A stretch of DNA of 64,000 bases from Rosistilla carotiformis (GCF_007753095.1 NZ_CP036348.1:372001-436000); one strand, 5' to 3'. Positions 53,362 through 62,888 are shown, counted from the first letter of the stretch. The notes: generated by a model not told the origin, from the letters alone. Made by a program: numbers and translations.

Positions 53362-54384
53362 TTACAGCAGGTCCTCGCTGTTGCCGGTGAATTCGCGACC
53401 GAGGTGTTGGTAGGCTTTGGGAGTTGCCATGCGGCCGCGACGGGTGCGGACGATCAGTTCGTACCGCAGCAGAAACGGTTCGACTTCGTCTTCGATCGTG
53501 TCGATGCTGACGTTCATCGTGTGCCCGATCGCCTCGATTCCCGCTGGTCCGCCACCGAACAGCCGGATCAATGTGTCGAGATAATTGCGGTCCTGTTTGT
53601 CGAGTCCTAGGGCGTCGATCCCGGTCATCTTCATCGCATCGATCGCTGTCTGGTAAGTCGCTTTGCCGTCGCTGCGACTCTGCGCATAATCTCGGACCCA
53701 TAATAACCGATTGTTGGCGATCCGCGGCGTGCTGCGACTGCGGCGACCGATCTCCATCGCAGCTTCTTCATCGACCGGGACGTCCAGTTTCTTGGCGTTG
53801 CGTCGCACGATCTCAGCCAGGTCGTCGAGGTCGTAGAAATCCAGGTGCTCGCGGATCTGGAACCGGTCGCGGAGCGGAGCGCTGAGCATTCCGGCCCGCG
53901 TCGTCGCCCCGATCAAGGTGAACGGCTGCAGGTCCAGGTTCAGTGTCCGCGCGTTGACTCCTTCGCCCAGCACGATGTCGATTCGGAAGTCTTCCATCGC
54001 CGTGTAAAGGTACTCTTCCACCGTCCGCGGGATGCGGTGGATCTCGTCGATGAAGAGGACCGAATTTTCCGAGACGTTTGTCAGGTAGGGGATCAGGTCC
54101 TTGGGAGCCTTGAGTCCGGCGCCGTTGGCGATCTGGACGGCGGTCTTCAGTTCGTTGCCGATCACCGTCGCAAACGTTGTCTTGCCCAGGCCGGGAGGTC
54201 CGTCGAAGAGGATATGTCCCAGCGGATCGGATCGCCCGCGGGCGGCATCGATCGCGATCTGCAGTCGTTCGATCACATCGCGTTGGCCGACCATATCGGC
54301 CATCCGCTGCGGACGCAGCTGGCGATCTTGTTGGTCTTGTTCTTCGTCGACACTGGACTGTTGATAAATCGCTTCGCGTGCCAT
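53362..54384 (-). CDS. ruvB: Holliday junction branch migration ATPase RuvB
   Basis: A 340-residue AAA+ motor that drives branch migration of Holliday junctions with RuvA. Walker A GPPGLGKT is at 62-69, Walker B VLFIDEIHR at 109-117, the family block GATTRAGMLSAPLRDRF contains the arginine finger, and the C-terminal winged helix includes the RTRRGR patch. The N-terminal 20 residues are a Gln/Asp-rich extension (DEEQDQQDRQ). No ruvA or ruvC is adjacent. It lies downstream of hisB on the same strand (119 bases). Confidence 0.97.
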   Translation of the reverse strand: MAREAIYQQSSVDEEQDQQDRQLRPQRMADMVGQRDVIERLQIAIDAARGRSDPLGHILFDGPPGLGKTTFATVIGNELKTAVQIANGAGLKAPKDLIPYLTNVSENSVLFIDEIHRIPRTVEEYLYTAMEDFRIDIVLGEGVNARTLNLDLQPFTLIGATTRAGMLSAPLRDRFQIREHLDFYDLDDLAEIVRRNAKKLDVPVDEEAAMEIGRRSRSTPRIANNRLLWVRDYAQSRSDGKATYQTAIDAMKMTGIDALGLDKQDRNYLDTLIRLFGGGPAGIEAIGHTMNVSIDTIEDEVEPFLLRYELIVRTRRGRMATPKAYQHLGREFTGNSEDLL

Positions 54385-54503
54385 TTCCGATCCGTGGTTG
54401 GCGGGATGGGGGGCGGGAACTGTCTGGCGGTCTCACCTTGCCCACGAGGGAACCAAGCGTAGGCTACCAAAATTAGGCGAATCGCCAAAGATAGCGAAAC
54501 ATG

Positions 54504-55094
54504 CTAGCTAAGGCTTCCTTTGGTGCTCATCACGCCTTCAACACGTGGGTCGACTTCGACAGCCATCCGGACGGCCCGCGCTGTCGCTTTAAAGACAGCT
54601 TCGGCGATATGGTGGCTGTTGCGACCGTAGTGCATCAGCACGTGCAGATTGCAGTGCGTGTTGGCGGCGAAGCTTTGCCAAAAGTGTTCGATCAGCTCGG
54701 AATCAAAACTTCCCAGCTTCGGATTCGCGATCGGGGCTCGGTATTCAAAGGCATAGCGGCCGCTGAAGTCGATCGCGACGGTGACCAGGGTTTCGTCCAT
54801 CGGCAGGGTGAAGTGGCCGTAGCGGCGGATGCCGGATCGATCGCCGAGGGCTTTGTCGATCGCTTGGCCCAAGCAGATCCCGACATCTTCGGTCGTGTGG
54901 TGGTCGTCGACTTCCAAATCGCCGCTGGCGTCGACCGTCAAATCGATCAACCCATGACGGGCGAAAAGGTCCAACATGTGATCGAGGAACCCGACGCCGG
55001 TCGTTCGCGTGCCAGTCCCTTGGCCGTCGAGGTCGATCGAAAGGCTGATGTCGGTTTCGCCCGTTTTGCGTTGAATCGATGCGGCGCGTGTCAT
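54504..55094 (-). CDS. hisB: Imidazoleglycerol-phosphate dehydratase
   Basis: A 196-residue monofunctional HisB for the sixth step of histidine synthesis, converting imidazoleglycerol phosphate to imidazoleacetol phosphate. The two manganese sites are formed by conserved His/Glu motifs, all present: [31 protein letters not shown] and [11 protein letters not shown]. No phosphatase domain is fused. It is isolated from other his genes; ruvB follows. Confidence 0.97.
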   Translation of the reverse strand: MTRAASIQRKTGETDISLSIDLDGQGTGTRTTGVGFLDHMLDLFARHGLIDLTVDASGDLEVDDHHTTEDVGICLGQAIDKALGDRSGIRRYGHFTLPMDETLVTVAIDFSGRYAFEYRAPIANPKLGSFDSELIEHFWQSFAANTHCNLHVLMHYGRNSHHIAEAVFKATARAVRMAVEVDPRVEGVMSTKGSLS

Positions 55095-55315
55095 GGGATT
55101 CTCGATTTTTTGTTGCTCATCGATCGACTGGCCCCAAAGTCGATGGAGATTGCCTGGGAAGCGGAGGAATCGCCGCTGCGATCATTCGGCCCGAAGGCCG
55201 CCGATGACGGAACCGTTGGGGCAGGTCCGCCAACTTTTCAATTTAACGTAGCAAGCCCATTCTGGATACGTGCATCGGTTGCGGGAGACGAAGCGTCGCT
55301 TGTTCAGTCGCGCCG

Positions 55316-55690
55316 GCCCTCCCCGGGAAACTCGCTAAACGCTCGTTTACCGACCCTCCCTTGGCTGCGCCGGGCGGGTGGAGTTGGGCAGCGCTTCACC
55401 CTCCCCAAAACGCAGTTTTGCGGGGGAGGGTCGAACGAGCGAAGCGAAGTTCGGGGAGGGGCGTCTGCATGTGTCGCGCCTCGACGATGCGCGGTCGTCC
55501 CTCCCCGGAAAACGTCGCTAAACGCTCGTTTCCCGACCCTCCGTTGGCTGCGCCGGGAGGGTGAAGTTGGTTCGACAGCAGCGCAATCGCTGGGGTAGGG
55601 CAGGGCGGTTTTCCGACCCTACCTTGGCTGCGCCGGGCGGGTGGAGTTGGTTCGACAGCAGCGCGGTCCCCGCAGCAGGGCAGGGCAGGG
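55316..55690. repeat. GC-rich degenerate repeat cluster
   Basis: The segment CGACCCTCCCTTGGCTGCGC with GGGTGGAGTTGG recurs three times (about 55350, 55535 and 55615), and the CGCTAAACGCTCGTTT segment twice. At 55399-55430, CCCTCCCC and GGGGAGGG enclose AAAACGCAGTTTT, a strong two-level hairpin. It fills half of the 736-base gap 55095-55830 ahead of the sigma factor gene; the rest shows no gene. Similar sequence in other planctomycete intergenic regions is recalled, not checked. Confidence 0.7.
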
Positions 55691-55830
55691 CGGTGGGCTG
55701 GGATTCTTCGCGTGCTCTCGTGCCGTGTTCCTTAATATAGAAGGGGCGTTGGGATCGGAGGTCCGCCGCTATTTCTCGTTTTTTGCGAATTTAAACGCTA
55801 ACCCTTTTCGTTTTCGAGGCATTTGCAACC

Positions 55831-56373
55831 ATGCAACCCGAGCTTCCCAATCCGCCCAGCGATGCCGAATTTGTTGGCCTGTTGACCCAGAGTCAGCTGT
55901 CGCTGCTTCTCTATGTCCGCAGCTTGCTGCCTGGCGAAGCGGATGCCAGCGATGTCGCTCAGCAGGCCAACGCGAAGATCTGGGAAAAGCGAGCCGATTT
56001 CGCGTTGGGGACCAACTTTTTGGCTTGGTCGTTTGCCATCGCCCGCTTCGAGGTTTTGAACTACCGCAAGCGGCAGGCTCGCGATTCGCGGCTGACGTTT
56101 TCCGAGGACCTGGAGCAGACGATCGCTAGCGAATTGCAGCAGATCGACGACGATCTGTTGTCGCGTCAGGAGGCGCTGCGAAAGTGTCTCGACGGGCTGA
56201 AGCCGGAGGCTCGAACGCTGTTGATGGATCGCTACGAGACGACCGAATCGCTGGCTGATTTTGCTCGCCGCATCGGTCGTTCCGCCGGTGGCTTGAAGGT
56301 TTCGCTGCATCGCATCCGCGCGACGCTGGCCGATTGCATCGAACGACGCCTCGCAACGGGAGCCGCGCGATGA
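55831..56373 (+). CDS. ECF-type RNA polymerase sigma factor
   Basis: A 180-residue sigma factor with only regions 2 and 4. Region 2 includes LLYVRSLLPGEADASDVAQQ and FLAWSFAIARFEVLNYRKRQ; region 4 includes LKPEARTLLMDRYETTESLADFARRIGRS and a recognition helix with AGGLKVSLHRIRATL. It belongs to the planctomycete/verrucomicrobial class often placed next to FecR-LamG proteins. It starts a cluster: the next gene overlaps its stop codon (ATGA). It likely directs transcription of this or related exported modules, with the membrane FecR protein as its likely regulator. Confidence 0.92.
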   Translation: MQPELPNPPSDAEFVGLLTQSQLSLLLYVRSLLPGEADASDVAQQANAKIWEKRADFALGTNFLAWSFAIARFEVLNYRKRQARDSRLTFSEDLEQTIASELQQIDDDLLSRQEALRKCLDGLKPEARTLLMDRYETTESLADFARRIGRSAGGLKVSLHRIRATLADCIERRLATGAAR

Positions 56374-58025
56374 CCCCTGAAGAACGCGAACAACTGATCG
56401 ACAGTTTGATCGATGGCGAGATCGACGAAGCCGATTTTCTGCGGATCGAAGCGGAACTGTCGGTCGATCCCGAGGTCCGGGCCCTCTATTACAATCGCTT
56501 GAAATTAGATTTGTTGCTGCAGCGCGAGGCGAGCGGATCCGTTGATGATTCCGGTTCTGATGTGGCGCAGGCGGTTGCGCCTTCGGCGGCGATCCCGCCG
56601 GTCGCGTCTGTAAATATTCTGCAACGTCGTTTGACGGGAATCTTCGCTGTGTTGGCGGCGACGGTTTTGGGATTTGTTGCCTGGTCGGTCTGGAATCCGG
56701 ATTCGAGTCGTTTAGGATCGCCCGCCGGATTGGCGGGCAAGTTGGAACCGACAGCCGCCGGGTTTGCGATCTTGCAGGGGCAATCCGATGCGGTTTGGGA
56801 AGGCGATCCGTTGGCGACCGGTTCGCTGGTGCCAAGTGGCCCGCTGCGGCTGCTGTCGGGGGTGGCGCAGATCGAATTGTTCAGCGGCGTGCGGATGGTG
56901 ATCGAGGGGGACGCGCAGTTTGTCGTCCAGTCGGCGATGCTAGTTCAACTGGATCGCGGTCGCGCGAGGGCTCAAGTTCCCGAAGCGGCTCGCGGGTTCC
57001 GAGTTCAGACGCGGCATGGCGACTTGATCGATCTGGGTACTGAATTTGCGATCGACGCCGGTGACGAAGCGGCTCGCGTCGAGGTATTGACTGGCGAAGT
57101 CGAGCTGCACGGACAAGGTGCCGCGCGACAGCGCGTGCTCGAAGGAGCCGCGTGGCAGTTGTCTGATGCGGGCGTTTCCGAGCGATCGGATTCGGATTCG
57201 TTGCAGGTGCTCGGCCCCGATGCGTTTGAGCGTCAGTTGTCGTCGCAGCAAGTCGATCAACGGCGGCGGTGGCAGCAGCGTGTCGCGTCGATGCGAGAGG
57301 ACGATCGTTTAATCGCCTGGTATCAAACTCAACAGACGTCGGCCGATGGGCGGCAGTTGCCGAATCTTGCCCAGAGCGATTCGCAGTCGGCGGGGGCCGC
57401 GGCGATCGTCGCATGTCAGCCATCGAGCGATCGTTGGGGACAGGCGGGCGGTGCGCTCGATTTGAGCCGCACGGGCAGCCGGATCCGCGTCGACGTGCCG
57501 GGAGAGTTTGGCAGTTTGACGATGATGTGTTGGGTGAAGATTTACAGTTTGGATCGCCTGTACAATTCCTTGTTCCTGACCGACGGGCATGAGCTTCAAG
57601 AACCGCACTGGCAGATCATGAACGATGGCCGGTTGTTCTTCTCGGTGAAGAAGTTCGATGGGGCCGAAGGGAAGCGTCGCCGTCCCGACAAATACAACTT
57701 TTATTCGCCGCCGTTCTGGGATGCATCGCTCAGCGGACAGTGGATCATGTTGGCAACGACCTACGATGTCCAGGCTCGCCGCGTCTCGCATTACTTCAAC
57801 GGTGAGGAGATCGGCAGCGAAGCGATCCCCGCCGATTATCTGGTCCCTCGGGTAACGATCGGCCCGGCGTCGATCGGCAATTGGAGCGAACCGATGTATC
57901 GCACCGACCCGCAGTTTGTCGTTCGCAACTTGAACGGCAGCCTCGATGAATTTGTCTTGTATTCGTCAGCTCTTTCCGGCTCGGAAATCGCTGAACTGTA
58001 TCGCTTGGGAAACCCCGCTCGGTGA
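56370..58025 (+). CDS. FecR-domain/LamG membrane protein, putative anti-sigma factor
   Basis: A 551-residue protein with four parts: an N-terminal helical cytoplasmic region (residues 1-85, EEREQLIDSLIDGEIDEADF) like the sigma-binding part of FecR-type regulators; one membrane helix at about 92-112; a FecR domain (FRVQTRHGDLIDLGTEFAID, VLTGEVELHG); and a C-terminal LamG domain from about 385 (GSLTMMCWVKIYSLD, WIMLATTYDVQARRVSHYFN). Cytoplasmic sigma contact plus an outside glycan-binding-type sensor would make it a transmembrane switch. Start overlaps the sigma gene stop; its own stop is met by the cytochrome gene start. Confidence 0.88.
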   Translation: MTPEEREQLIDSLIDGEIDEADFLRIEAELSVDPEVRALYYNRLKLDLLLQREASGSVDDSGSDVAQAVAPSAAIPPVASVNILQRRLTGIFAVLAATVLGFVAWSVWNPDSSRLGSPAGLAGKLEPTAAGFAILQGQSDAVWEGDPLATGSLVPSGPLRLLSGVAQIELFSGVRMVIEGDAQFVVQSAMLVQLDRGRARAQVPEAARGFRVQTRHGDLIDLGTEFAIDAGDEAARVEVLTGEVELHGQGAARQRVLEGAAWQLSDAGVSERSDSDSLQVLGPDAFERQLSSQQVDQRRRWQQRVASMREDDRLIAWYQTQQTSADGRQLPNLAQSDSQSAGAAAIVACQPSSDRWGQAGGALDLSRTGSRIRVDVPGEFGSLTMMCWVKIYSLDRLYNSLFLTDGHELQEPHWQIMNDGRLFFSVKKFDGAEGKRRRPDKYNFYSPPFWDASLSGQWIMLATTYDVQARRVSHYFNGEEIGSEAIPADYLVPRVTIGPASIGNWSEPMYRTDPQFVVRNLNGSLDEFVLYSSALSGSEIAELYRLGNPAR

Positions 58026-58030
58026 ATGTC

Positions 58031-60925
58031 ATGAATCAGAAAACCCATCACGCGATTGGCTGCCTGTTGTTGCTGGCGTCGCTGGCTGGTTCGGTCGCCG
58101 GGGCCGAAGAAACGGCCGGTGGCAAGGCTGATGAAAAAGAGCAGGCGATCGAGCGAGACTTCACGCTGAACGTGTTGCCGGTGCTGCGCAGCAAGTGTTT
58201 GGGCTGCCACGGCGGCGACGCCGATGACATCAAGGGTGACTTGAGCGTTGTCGATCGCGAGGCTTTGCTGCGCGGCGGCGAATCGGGCGATCCGACGGTT
58301 GTGCCGGGAGAGCCCGGCGCGGGGACGATGCTTGCGGCAATCCGTTGGGAGAGCATGGAGATGCCTCCCAAAGAAAACGATCGGCTTACCGAAAAGCAGA
58401 TCGTGGAGATCTCGCGTTGGATCGAACATGGTGCGCCGTGGCCCGATGAGGCGACGCAGCAACACTATCGCGATTTGGAGAGTCAGAAAAAATCGACGGC
58501 CGACGGGATCATCGTCTCGACCAGCGGAGGGCTTTCGGAGGACTGGACCCATCGCCGGTACGCCGCCGACGATCTGTGGGCCTACGCTCCGCTGCCTGCG
58601 AAGAAATCGTTGGCCGCCAATGGCCTGGCTGTGCCGGCGGCGATCGATCTGTATATCGATCGTCAATTGAAAGAGGCGGATTTGCAGGGGAGTGGCGAAG
58701 CGACGCCGGCGGCGCTGCTGCGGCGGGCGACGTTGGATCTGACCGGCCTGCCTCCATCGCCCGCTCAATACGACGCGTTCGAGATCGCTTGGCAGCAGGA
58801 TCGCGAAGCGGCTTGGACGGCGCTGATCGATCGCTTGTTGGCCAGTCCCGAATACGGCGAGCATTGGGGGCGGCACTGGTTAGATGTGACGCGTTACGCC
58901 GACACCGGTGGGATGGCAAACGATTTTGAACGATCCAACATGTGGCGTTATCGCGACTATGTCGTGCGGTCGTTCAATGACGACAAGCCGTACGATCAGT
59001 TTGTTGTGGAGCAGTTGGCTGGTGACGAGTTGGCCGATCTGTCGGTTCGCCAGCGGACCGGCGGCGACATCAAGTCGGTTCATCAAGTGCAGCTCGATGG
59101 CGATTATACGCCCGAGGAAGCAGAGTGGATCGTGGCGACCGGCTTCCTGCGGGTGGGCCCCTGGGACAACGCGATGATCGAAGCCGAAGAGGCGCGGCAG
59201 ATCTATCTCGATGATTTGGTGAACATCACCGGCCAGGCGTTTCTTTCGACGACGATGCGGTGCTTCAAGTGCCACGATCACAAATTCGATCCGCTGCCGA
59301 CGCGCGACTACTACCGTATGTATGCAGCTTTTGCGACGACGCGGATGGCCGAACGGACCGTTCCCTATCTGGAAGACGAGAGTCGCGAGGGGTTTGATGC
59401 GGGGCGAGCTCACGTGCGGCGGATGCTCGATTTTGCTGTCGCTCAAAAAAAGAAGCTCGTCGACAAACGAGAGGCCGCCGCGCGGGCGTGGTTTGAAGAA
59501 CACGACCTGCCTTATAAAAACGAAGCCGAACGCAAGGGGCTGCCCGACGAGGAGAAGCCGGCGCGGCACGTTGGTTTATCGATTCCTGAGCAGGGGGAGT
59601 TGAAGGTTCGTGAGCAGGATGAGTGGATTTGGAATCGGCGGTTGGAGCGGTATCAGCCGATGGCTCAAAGCGTGTTTAACGCCGAGGCGGGCAGGCTGGC
59701 TTGGAATGGGGCTCGCAAGTTGAGGATCCAGCGGTTGAAGAAGAGCAGTCCGCTGACGAATCACATTTTGTTGGGGGGCGCATTGACGGCGTTGGGCGAA
59801 GCGGTGATGCCGGGCGTGCTGAGTGCCGTCTCGTTGCCTGTCGATCCGGCGGCAAAAGATCCTTTCCTGTTGCCTGCCGATATCGATGGCCGGCGGTTGG
59901 GGCTGGCGCGTTGGATCGCCAGTCGCGACAACGGCTTGTCGACGCGTTCGATCGTCAATCGGGTTTGGCAATATCACTTTGGAATCGGATTGGCTGCCAA
60001 CTCGATCAACTTTGGCGTCAAAGGGGCGAAGCCTTCGCATCCGGAGCTGTTGGATTTTCTGACGGTTGATTTTGTCGAGAACGGTTGGACGCTGAAGCGG
60101 CTGCATCGGGCGATCATGCAATCGCAAGCCTATCGCCGCAGCACCGTGCCGGTCGATCCGCAACACATTGCCAAGGCCGATCCAGGGAACCGGTTGTTGT
60201 CCCATTTTCCACGGCGACGGTTGAGTGCCGAAGAGCTGCGCGATGGGCTGCTGCAGATCACCGGCGAACTGCAATCGACGCGCGGAGGGCTGCCGGTGAT
60301 GCCGGAGATCAATATGGAGGTGGCGCTGCAGCCGCGGATGATCCAGTTCTCGTTGGCGCCGGCCTACCAACCGTCGCCGACTCCCGAATTGCGGAATCGC
60401 CGCACGATCTATGCCTACCATGTTCGCGGCCAATCCGATCCATTCACCGAGCTATTTAATCAACCGAATTCGAACGAGACGTGTGAGGTTCGTGAATCGG
60501 CGGCCGTTACGCCTCAGGTTTTTGGTTTGCTCAACAGCGACGTGATCACCGATCGCAGCATCGCGTTGGCGCTGCGACTGCAACGCGAGCAGCAGACGGT
60601 TGCGGATCAGATCGCTTATGCGTTTCGTTTGGTCTTGGGGCGCGAGCCAACATCAAATGAATCGCAACGACTGACGCAGTACGTTCGCGATATGCAAGCG
60701 TATCACGAAGGAAAGGCTCCCGCAGCGGTTCGTTATCCGACCGAGATCACGCGTTCGTTGGTCGAGGAGTTTTCGGGAGAGGTGTTTGAATATCAAGAGA
60801 TCTTGCCGGTCTTCGAGCAGTACGTTCCCGATGCCAAAGCAAACGACGTGTCGGCCGCGACGCGAGCCTTGGCCGACGCCTGTTTGCTTTTATTCAACAC
60901 CAATGAATTTATGTATGTGGAATGA
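58031..60925 (+). CDS. DUF1549/DUF1553 planctomycete cytochrome c-like protein
   Basis: A 964-residue exported protein. A signal peptide (IGCLLLLASLAGSVAG) is followed by a PSCyt1 domain with CLGCH, DUF1549 (LLRRATLDLTGLPPSPAQY, EHWGRHWLDVTRYADTGG), a second heme motif CFKCH in TTMRCFKCHDHKFDPLPTRDY-type context, and DUF1553 (LARWIASRDNGLSTRSIVNR, AIMQSQAYRRST, RRRLSAEELRDGLL). Start is ATG 58031, or GTG 58022 which overlaps the FecR stop codon. The DUF1501 gene follows after a 176-base gap that holds a palindromic element. The usual planctomycete pair of DUF1549/1553 and DUF1501; function unknown. Confidence 0.93.
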   Translation: MNQKTHHAIGCLLLLASLAGSVAGAEETAGGKADEKEQAIERDFTLNVLPVLRSKCLGCHGGDADDIKGDLSVVDREALLRGGESGDPTVVPGEPGAGTMLAAIRWESMEMPPKENDRLTEKQIVEISRWIEHGAPWPDEATQQHYRDLESQKKSTADGIIVSTSGGLSEDWTHRRYAADDLWAYAPLPAKKSLAANGLAVPAAIDLYIDRQLKEADLQGSGEATPAALLRRATLDLTGLPPSPAQYDAFEIAWQQDREAAWTALIDRLLASPEYGEHWGRHWLDVTRYADTGGMANDFERSNMWRYRDYVVRSFNDDKPYDQFVVEQLAGDELADLSVRQRTGGDIKSVHQVQLDGDYTPEEAEWIVATGFLRVGPWDNAMIEAEEARQIYLDDLVNITGQAFLSTTMRCFKCHDHKFDPLPTRDYYRMYAAFATTRMAERTVPYLEDESREGFDAGRAHVRRMLDFAVAQKKKLVDKREAAARAWFEEHDLPYKNEAERKGLPDEEKPARHVGLSIPEQGELKVREQDEWIWNRRLERYQPMAQSVFNAEAGRLAWNGARKLRIQRLKKSSPLTNHILLGGALTALGEAVMPGVLSAVSLPVDPAAKDPFLLPADIDGRRLGLARWIASRDNGLSTRSIVNRVWQYHFGIGLAANSINFGVKGAKPSHPELLDFLTVDFVENGWTLKRLHRAIMQSQAYRRSTVPVDPQHIAKADPGNRLLSHFPRRRLSAEELRDGLLQITGELQSTRGGLPVMPEINMEVALQPRMIQFSLAPAYQPSPTPELRNRRTIYAYHVRGQSDPFTELFNQPNSNETCEVRESAAVTPQVFGLLNSDVITDRSIALALRLQREQQTVADQIAYAFRLVLGREPTSNESQRLTQYVRDMQAYHEGKAPAAVRYPTEITRSLVEEFSGEVFEYQEILPVFEQYVPDAKANDVSAATRALADACLLLFNTNEFMYVE

Positions 60926-60937
60926 CCATCCCCTTCG

Positions 60938-61044
60938 GTAGTGGATCTTGTTAAAGATCCCTCCCCCGTCGACACCGGGTCTTGTTAAAGATCCCGTTTT
61001 AAATAAATCCCATTTCTCGAAGGATCTTTAACAAGATCCACTAC
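60938..61044. repeat. Palindromic element family 2, copy B
   Basis: Arms start GTAGTGGATCTTGTTAAA and end TTTAACAAGATCCACTAC; a middle arm GGGTCTTGTTAAAGATCCC could pair with the right arm instead of the left. Same family as 25853-25956. It begins 12 bases after the cytochrome stop codon and ends 57 bases before the DUF1501 start, so it is inside a probable transcription unit. Confidence 0.85.
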
Positions 61045-61101
61045 GGCTGTGGTGAATCGTTAACTCTGACTTTCCGTCCACTTTTTCCTGCGAGCGAATC
61101 G

Positions 61102-62511
61102 ATGAACGTTCATCCTCAAATCAACGACTCACGGCGATCCTTCCTGTATCAACTGGGAGCTTCGCTCGGTTCGGTCGCACTGACGAATCTATTGGCTAGC
61201 GAAGCGGCTGCGGCCACGGGACCGTTGTCGCCCAAGCCGCCGATGATGCCGGCCAAAGCGAAAAACGTGATCATGTTGTTTATGGAAGGGGGGCCCGGAC
61301 ACATGGACACCTTTGATCCCAAGCCGGAATTGACGCGGATGCATAAAAAGGAATCGAAGCTGAAAGCGGGACAGGAGTCGGGTTTCAAGTTCTTCGTCGG
61401 AAGCCCGTTTGGTTTTCAGAAGGTCGGGCAATCGGGGATCGAGATGTGCGACCAGTGGAAGCATCTGGCCGATCCCTACGTGGCCGATGAGTTGTGCAAT
61501 TATCGCGGTTGCCAAGCCGAATCGCTGAACCATCCCGAAGCGCTGTTCCACATGAACACTGGAAGTCGGCTGGGAGGCGATCCGGGGTTGGGCGCTTGGG
61601 CGACGTACGGTTTGGGGTCGGAGAATGAGAATCTGCCGGGCTACGTCGTGATGACGGAGTTGGCGTTGCCGCAGGGAGGCGCGGGGAACTGGACCAACGG
61701 TTTTTTGCCTCCCTATTACCAGGGAACGCGGCTGCGACCAACGGGGTCGCCGATCTTGGACCTCGCGTCGCAAGAGTTCAAGTCGCGGGAACACCAACGC
61801 CGCGCGCTCGATGAGCTGGCGCGATTGAACCAATCGCATCTCGAATCGTTGGGGGCCGACGACCAACGGTTGCGGGCGCGGATGGAGAGTTATGAGTTAG
61901 CGTTTCGGATGCAGACCGAAGTGCCGGGAGTGATCGATCTATCGAAGGAGACTCAGCAAACGCTGGACATGTATGGGCTGAACGCCCCGGAGACCGAGAC
62001 GTTTGGTCGGCAGTGTCTGATGGCTCGACGGTTGGTCGAAAGCGGTGTCCGGTTTGTGCAGATCTTCAGCGGCGGTTGGGACAGCCACGATTACTTGGAA
62101 CGTGGGCACACCTCGCGAATCAAGAGCGTCGATCAACCGATGGCGGCGTTGATCCGCGACCTGAAGCAACGGGGAATGTTAGAGGATACGTTGATCATCT
62201 GGACCGGCGAATTTGGTCGCACGCCCGACAACAACAAGCGTGGCGGCGTCTATTCGTTGGGCCGCGGTCACAACAACAACGCGATGACGATGCTGATGGC
62301 CGGAGGTGGAGTCAAGCGAGGTGCCATCGTTGGTGGGACCGACGAACTTGGATCATCCGCCGTCGAGTGCGTGCATCCGATCCGCGATCTGCACGTAACG
62401 CTGATGCACCTGTTGGGACTCGACGACAACAAACTGACCTACCTGCACGCAGGTCGCTATAAACAGCTGAGCCAATTCGGCGGCGAAGCGATCAAAGAAC
62501 TGATCGCTTAG
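61102..62511 (+). CDS. DUF1501 protein, Tat-type signal
   Basis: A 469-residue protein of the DUF1501 family (alkaline phosphatase/sulfatase-like fold). The N-terminus NDSRRSFLYQLGASLGSVAL is a twin-arginine signal. Conserved blocks are NVIMLFMEGGPGHMDTFDPK, NTGSRLGGDPGLGAWATYGL, GWDSHDYLERGH and IIWTGEFGRTPDNNKRGG, followed by GRGHNNNAMTMLMAGGG; the Asp/His residues in them could bind metal. It is the partner of the upstream DUF1549/1553 cytochrome. Enzyme activity is unproven. Confidence 0.93.
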   Translation: MNVHPQINDSRRSFLYQLGASLGSVALTNLLASEAAAATGPLSPKPPMMPAKAKNVIMLFMEGGPGHMDTFDPKPELTRMHKKESKLKAGQESGFKFFVGSPFGFQKVGQSGIEMCDQWKHLADPYVADELCNYRGCQAESLNHPEALFHMNTGSRLGGDPGLGAWATYGLGSENENLPGYVVMTELALPQGGAGNWTNGFLPPYYQGTRLRPTGSPILDLASQEFKSREHQRRALDELARLNQSHLESLGADDQRLRARMESYELAFRMQTEVPGVIDLSKETQQTLDMYGLNAPETETFGRQCLMARRLVESGVRFVQIFSGGWDSHDYLERGHTSRIKSVDQPMAALIRDLKQRGMLEDTLIIWTGEFGRTPDNNKRGGVYSLGRGHNNNAMTMLMAGGGVKRGAIVGGTDELGSSAVECVHPIRDLHVTLMHLLGLDDNKLTYLHAGRYKQLSQFGGEAIKELIA

Positions 62512-62517
62512 AAATTG

Positions 62518-62613
62518 TTGGAGTCAGAGGCTTTAGCCGATCAGATCCCCGCGTTGGAGTCCGAGGCTTCAGCCGACGGATCTCGACGCTGGAGTCCGAG
62601 GCTTCAGCCAAAA
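62518..62613. repeat. 36-bp imperfect tandem repeat, almost three copies
   Basis: GGAGTCCGAGGCTTCAGCC (first copy GGAGTCAGAGGCTTTAGCC) recurs with a step of 36 then 35 bases directly after the DUF1501 stop codon. A related stretch, TTCGAGGCTTCAGTCGA, precedes the DUF1552 stop near 19555-19575, so the motif is dispersed. Confidence 0.75.
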
Positions 62614-62705
62614 TACTACAGCAGCGAGCGACATGATGGGTCGCTCGCCGCTGTGAGGTTCAAGGGAGGACTGCTTCGCAGCGGAATCGTTTGTGATCGT
62701 TGTTG

Positions 62706-62888
62706 CTACTTCTTGTTCGCAGCTTTGGCTTCTTCGGCCATCTGTTGTTGATGGGCCATTTCGTCGTTGACCACCTGTTGCTCGAAGGCTTCGATATCCG
62801 TCGGATCGGTCATGGTGGGCTGTTCGGAATTGCATCCCAGCAGTGGGAGGGCAATCAACATCAGCAGGGTAATCGATCGATAATTCAT
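62706..62888 (-). CDS. 60-residue lipoprotein beside DUF1559 gene
   Basis: A very short predicted lipoprotein: signal peptide with lipobox P-L-L-G-C (Cys19), then 41 residues of mature, mainly helical and charged sequence (EAFEQQVVNDEMAHQQQMAE). It has no beta-sandwich domain, unlike the two other DUF1559-linked lipoproteins. It follows its DUF1559 gene by 38 bases on the same strand. Confidence 0.72.
   Translation of the reverse strand: MNYRSITLLMLIALPLLGCNSEQPTMTDPTDIEAFEQQVVNDEMAHQQQMAEEAKAANKK

Noticed and set aside
55798-56835. 345-codon minus-strand frame opposite the sigma factor and FecR genes
   Set aside because: The plus strand has clear sigma and FecR motifs with an ATGA overlap; the antisense reading is low-complexity.
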